From contig NZ_BMFR01000003.1 of NCBI RefSeq assembly GCF_014638995.1, forward strand, positions 124,001 through 188,000: a stretch of DNA of 64,000 nucleotides, in the 5' to 3' direction. Both the position numbers and the translations under genes were made by a program. Positions 61,306 through 64,000 of the stretch are shown here, in pieces (the first letter of the stretch is position 1; each line of letters begins with the position of its first letter). The notes beneath the pieces are model-generated. The model worked only from the letters and a program-made list of their open reading frames with translations, had not been told where the DNA came from and ran no database searches. This DNA is from Virgibacillus oceani (GTDB lineage: Bacteria > Bacillota > Bacilli > Bacillales > Amphibacillaceae).

Positions 61306-61419
61306 TAAAAAAAGCTGTCCTTATAGCCTTCCGTTACGGTTAAAGAAATTCGCAAAACAAGTTGTAAATACAATTGTTTTGCATATTGAACCGTAATGAT
61401 AAGCTAAAAGACAGCTTTT
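61306..61419. repeat. Long imperfect inverted repeat between bshC and mraZ
   Basis: Nested complementary arms: AAAAGCTGTC (61310-61319) with GACAGCTTTT (61410-61419), then TTACGGTT with AACCGTAA, then GCAAAACAA with TTGTTTTGC. On the minus strand, transcribed from bshC, the outer stem ends in a T-run, so it can terminate bshC. The length suggests a foldback element recruited as terminator. Confidence 0.62.
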
Positions 61420-61486
61420 ATTTGTTATGGTGGGGGAAAGTGGTACCCCCCAAAAAAATATTAAAATTTAATGATCAGTCAAAGGT

Positions 61487-63112
61487 TTATAAATATACTA
61501 GGTAATGCTCGTTTTCAAATGAGCAATTTGCTTTTGTCAGGTCCTTAATGAACTGTACACCGTAATCATTTATCCATGGTAATGGATTCCACATTCGCTC
61601 CTGCAATCCGCCATTAGGACGAAGAACAGTATTAATCACATTAAATTCATATAATTCCTTTGCATATTTTTCCTTCATCTCTTTCATTAAACGATCTTCC
61701 AAAAATTCAATATCACAAAAAAGATAATTTAAATTTTTATCGGCTAGATCACCTAGGTCTGAACGAATGCTTTTTGCTGCTTCACGAAGCGGCCTGTGGG
61801 CTTCATCAATCGCTTCCTTTATCCCTTTAGCAACTTGGGGTATGGGCGGATCATTTTTAGCAGCAAGCCACTGATCCCGCTCCGATTCCACTCCATAGTT
61901 TACTGCATATTCGCCCGTTAAATCATATTTCATTAACAACTTTTCCACATTTCGCTCAACAAATGTATACGACAGGCGTGGAATGACTGGTGGCATGTTT
62001 ATCTTAAATGCTTGAAAAACCGGTTTAAGTGCAGACCAGTAGCTTATTTCTCCCGGACCACCAATAAACGCTAAACTTGGGAAAAGCAATTCTTGCATTA
62101 ATGGCCGCGTTACAACATTATTACTTAGAAGCTCTGGTTTTTCTTTAGCAATTGTTATGAGTTCCTTCATTGTTAAAAGCACTTCATTTTGCTTACCTAC
62201 CCAGTCACCTGAATCATTCCGCACTAATAATACCCGTTCACCATTCTTATGATAAAAAATGTGTGCATCATTTTCTAAAACACCCAGTGAAATAGTATAT
62301 CCCTTCTGCTTTAACCGACGTTCATTATCGTAAACACCTTTACTTATTTCTGGTTGAAGCTCAAGTAAGTTTACAAAGCTGTCATTTTCCAATTTCCGTA
62401 TTTCCGGATTAGATGAATCAACTAATACGACACCCTCATCATCAAATATCTGATAAATTAATCTTGCAAAGAAATCAACATAATTATCAGCCTTATCCAG
62501 ACAATCCTTAACAGTCGCAAATAAATGTTTTGTATGTTCAGTTTCCTTTAGCTGTTCAAACACAGATGTCAGCCACTGGTTTGCATATGTTTCGTCTTTG
62601 GGAATATGGCCAACAGATTTTTTTCCCAATACGCGCTGCAATAATTTATATTTTTTCATCTTTGGAACGTCTGGCAGGAAAATATGATTAATCTCATCAA
62701 AATCATGATCTTCTCCGGCAATCCAGAAAACAGGTATAACCGGAAGTTGCAATTCTTCTTCTTGCTGCCTGGCTAATTGGATAATCGATATAAGTTTATT
62801 TATGGAATACATCGGTCCGGTTAACAGACCTGCTTGCTGACCGCCAATCACGACAACGCTATTCTCATCTGTTAACCGCTCAATATTCTCATATGTAGCC
62901 TTAGGGGCTTCCCAATTATGATTCATGATTTTTAATGCTTCCGACAGTTTTTTTCGATTAAATTTTCGTTCCTTTAAATCCTTGATCCTGTCTTGATATG
63001 TCGTTTTTTCAAAAGGAAGGTAATCAAAATACTGCATAATATTTTCTTCACTATTACGATAATCCGTTATTAATTTAGATTGTTTCTGTATTTGAATAGG
63101 GTCGATCCTCAT
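61487..63112 (-). CDS. bshC: Bacillithiol biosynthesis cysteine-adding enzyme
   Basis: Adds cysteine to glucosaminyl malate in the last step of bacillithiol synthesis. It has 541 residues, matching the family (YllA). ENSVVVIGGQQAGLLTGPMYSINK and PVIPVFWIAGEDHDFDEINH are typical motifs. In B. subtilis it is also directly before mraZ. A terminator-like foldback follows. Confidence 0.93.
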   Translation of the reverse strand: MRIDPIQIQKQSKLITDYRNSEENIMQYFDYLPFEKTTYQDRIKDLKERKFNRKKLSEALKIMNHNWEAPKATYENIERLTDENSVVVIGGQQAGLLTGPMYSINKLISIIQLARQQEEELQLPVIPVFWIAGEDHDFDEINHIFLPDVPKMKKYKLLQRVLGKKSVGHIPKDETYANQWLTSVFEQLKETEHTKHLFATVKDCLDKADNYVDFFARLIYQIFDDEGVVLVDSSNPEIRKLENDSFVNLLELQPEISKGVYDNERRLKQKGYTISLGVLENDAHIFYHKNGERVLLVRNDSGDWVGKQNEVLLTMKELITIAKEKPELLSNNVVTRPLMQELLFPSLAFIGGPGEISYWSALKPVFQAFKINMPPVIPRLSYTFVERNVEKLLMKYDLTGEYAVNYGVESERDQWLAAKNDPPIPQVAKGIKEAIDEAHRPLREAAKSIRSDLGDLADKNLNYLFCDIEFLEDRLMKEMKEKYAKELYEFNVINTVLRPNGGLQERMWNPLPWINDYGVQFIKDLTKANCSFENEHYLVYL

Positions 63113-63298
63113 AAGATTACTTCTCCTTTAAAACGTAATGGGTATAGTCCAATACGTATTGTACATAAAACCCAATAAAATTTCATTTAATCTGTTTGAA
63201 CCTAAAGTAAAACGGGTTTGATCAGGGGCTAAAAGCGTAAATAAGAGACCGCAGTAAACACGGAATTTAAATACGATTCGAGCCACTCGCACGCAAAA

Positions 63299-63679
63299 CT
63301 ATGACAAAATTTCCTGAACAAGACCAATGCATACTAAGCAGACATAACAGAAGGAAAAAAATAAAAAAGAAAAGCGCCAAAACCCTTTGAATGCTTTAGA
63401 AAATACGACCTCTGTTTTCAGTTTCCATTGGATAATGATGATACATGTAAAGAAACTTAATAATACAATTAGAACAAATGCGGCAAGCTGTTTCTCAAAT
63501 ACAATGGTTAATAATGCAATTACTGCAAATATGTAAAGGCAAGTTGTCCAATTGACTGCAGTATGAATTGCACGCCATCTTTGTTTATGTATTTTCAGTG
63601 CAATTTTATACACAATCCAGGTCGCAGCAAGTGGCACCGTAATCAACAATGCAATGAAATAAATAATAATATCGAACAT
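63299..63679 (-). CDS. DUF3397 membrane protein
   Basis: 126 residues with about four membrane helices, matching the DUF3397 family found between panE and bshC in several Bacillaceae. It starts 2 bases after the panE stop, so it is probably cotranscribed with panE. Function unknown. The 186-bp gap to bshC holds no further gene. Confidence 0.75.
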   Translation of the reverse strand: MFDIIIYFIALLITVPLAATWIVYKIALKIHKQRWRAIHTAVNWTTCLYIFAVIALLTIVFEKQLAAFVLIVLLSFFTCIIIIQWKLKTEVVFSKAFKGFWRFSFLFFSFCYVCLVCIGLVQEILS

Positions 63680-63681
63680 GT

Positions 63682-64000
63682 TTACTCCTTAATCCCCTTC
63701 ATAACCTCCAACGCTCTAATGCTGTCATAAACAAATGCTGTATATGGAATATGGTATTTACTAACATTTAATAAATAGCCGGAAATAGCCTCATTTTCAG
63801 TTTTTCGTTCTTCCTGTAAATCCTTACGCATGGATGACACATTATCCTTTGTTGCATCCGCAACTGCCTGAACCCTGGACCATTGCTCTTGAAAATTTAA
63901 ACCTAATGCCAAAGCCGCTTCACCGCATAAATGCTTTGCCAATTTAGTTAAAGACGGATTACGCAATAGTTTTCCGTTGTTCACATCAAATAGTGCCGTA
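63682..64000 (-). CDS. panE: 2-dehydropantoate 2-reductase, C-terminal part (5' end beyond window)
   Basis: Reads open to the window edge, about 105 residues shown. NPSLTKLAKHLCGEA, VQAVADATKDNVSSMRKDLQEERKTENEAISGY and the helix after it match the C-terminal ketopantoate reductase domain (ApbA_C) of YlbQ, including the TSSM-D and TE(I/N)(D/E)AI features. An internal GTG at 63984 is not the true start. The enzyme makes pantoate for coenzyme A; coaBC is in the same window. Confidence 0.8.
   Translation of the reverse strand, partial: TALFDVNNGKLLRNPSLTKLAKHLCGEAALALGLNFQEQWSRVQAVADATKDNVSSMRKDLQEERKTENEAISGYLLNVSKYHIPYTAFVYDSIRALEVMKGIKE

Overview
The window is a low-GC Firmicute chromosome segment, almost certainly a spore-forming Bacillaceae of the Oceanobacillus/Virgibacillus/Lentibacillus type. 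The evidence is sigE, sigG, spoIIGA, spoVD and spoVE, a bacillithiol gene (bshC), a MurE with the meso-diaminopimelate DNPR signature, and gene order that follows the Bacillus subtilis ylb-yll-mur-fts-ylm-pyr-ylo block. A dispersed repeat whose spurious translation contains RRPGSLR, which I recall from that halotolerant group, also fits. The genus is inference; no rRNA gene is present. Nearly everything is on the minus strand, so transcription runs from high to low coordinates. Only rqcH, a methyltransferase gene and a sinR-like gene are on the plus strand.

Layout in the direction of transcription. 64000-61487: end of panE, a DUF3397 membrane protein, bshC. 61200-48537: the division and cell wall (dcw) cluster mraZ-rsmH-ftsL-pbpB-spoVD-murE-murF-mraY-murD-spoVE. 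48536-47935: about 600 bp without genes, holding a 330-bp MITE-like repeat where B. subtilis carries murG and murB. 47934-42651: divIB-ylxW-ylxX-sbp-ftsA-ftsZ. 42322-39756: spoIIGA-sigE-sigG, with spoIIG-type and sigma-F-type promoters. 39620-35671: ylmC-ylmD-ylmE-sepF-ylmG-ylmH-divIVA. 35670-32345: an isoleucine T-box leader, a second MITE-like copy, ileS. 31964-30586: lspA and rluD. 30590-20232: the UMP pathway pyrR-pyrB-pyrC-carA-carB-pyrK-pyrD-pyrF-pyrE, with a promoter and two PyrR attenuators.

20173-12807 is the accessory region, sitting where B. subtilis has its sulfate-assimilation genes. It holds a SinR-like repressor divergent from a five-gene matrix-fibre operon: two TasA/CalY-type fibre proteins, a TapA-like accessory protein, a SipW-type signal peptidase, and a protein with a TasA-like domain and an LPVTA sortase signal. 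A TVP38-family membrane protein, a methyltransferase, a LysR regulator and an Ohr peroxidase follow.

12722-1: rqcH (plus strand), then yloB (Ca2+ ATPase), yloC, remA, gmk, rpoZ, coaBC, priA, fmt and a truncated rsmB. The usual def gene between priA and fmt is missing.

The best candidate for something not well described is the matrix operon at 15721-19829. Fibre subunits, TapA, SipW and a putative covalently wall-anchored fibre-like protein are encoded together and face a SinR gene across an intergenic region with several GTTCTYT-like SinR boxes, one pair spanning the putative fibre-operon -35. RemA, a matrix activator in B. subtilis, is encoded about 9 kb away.
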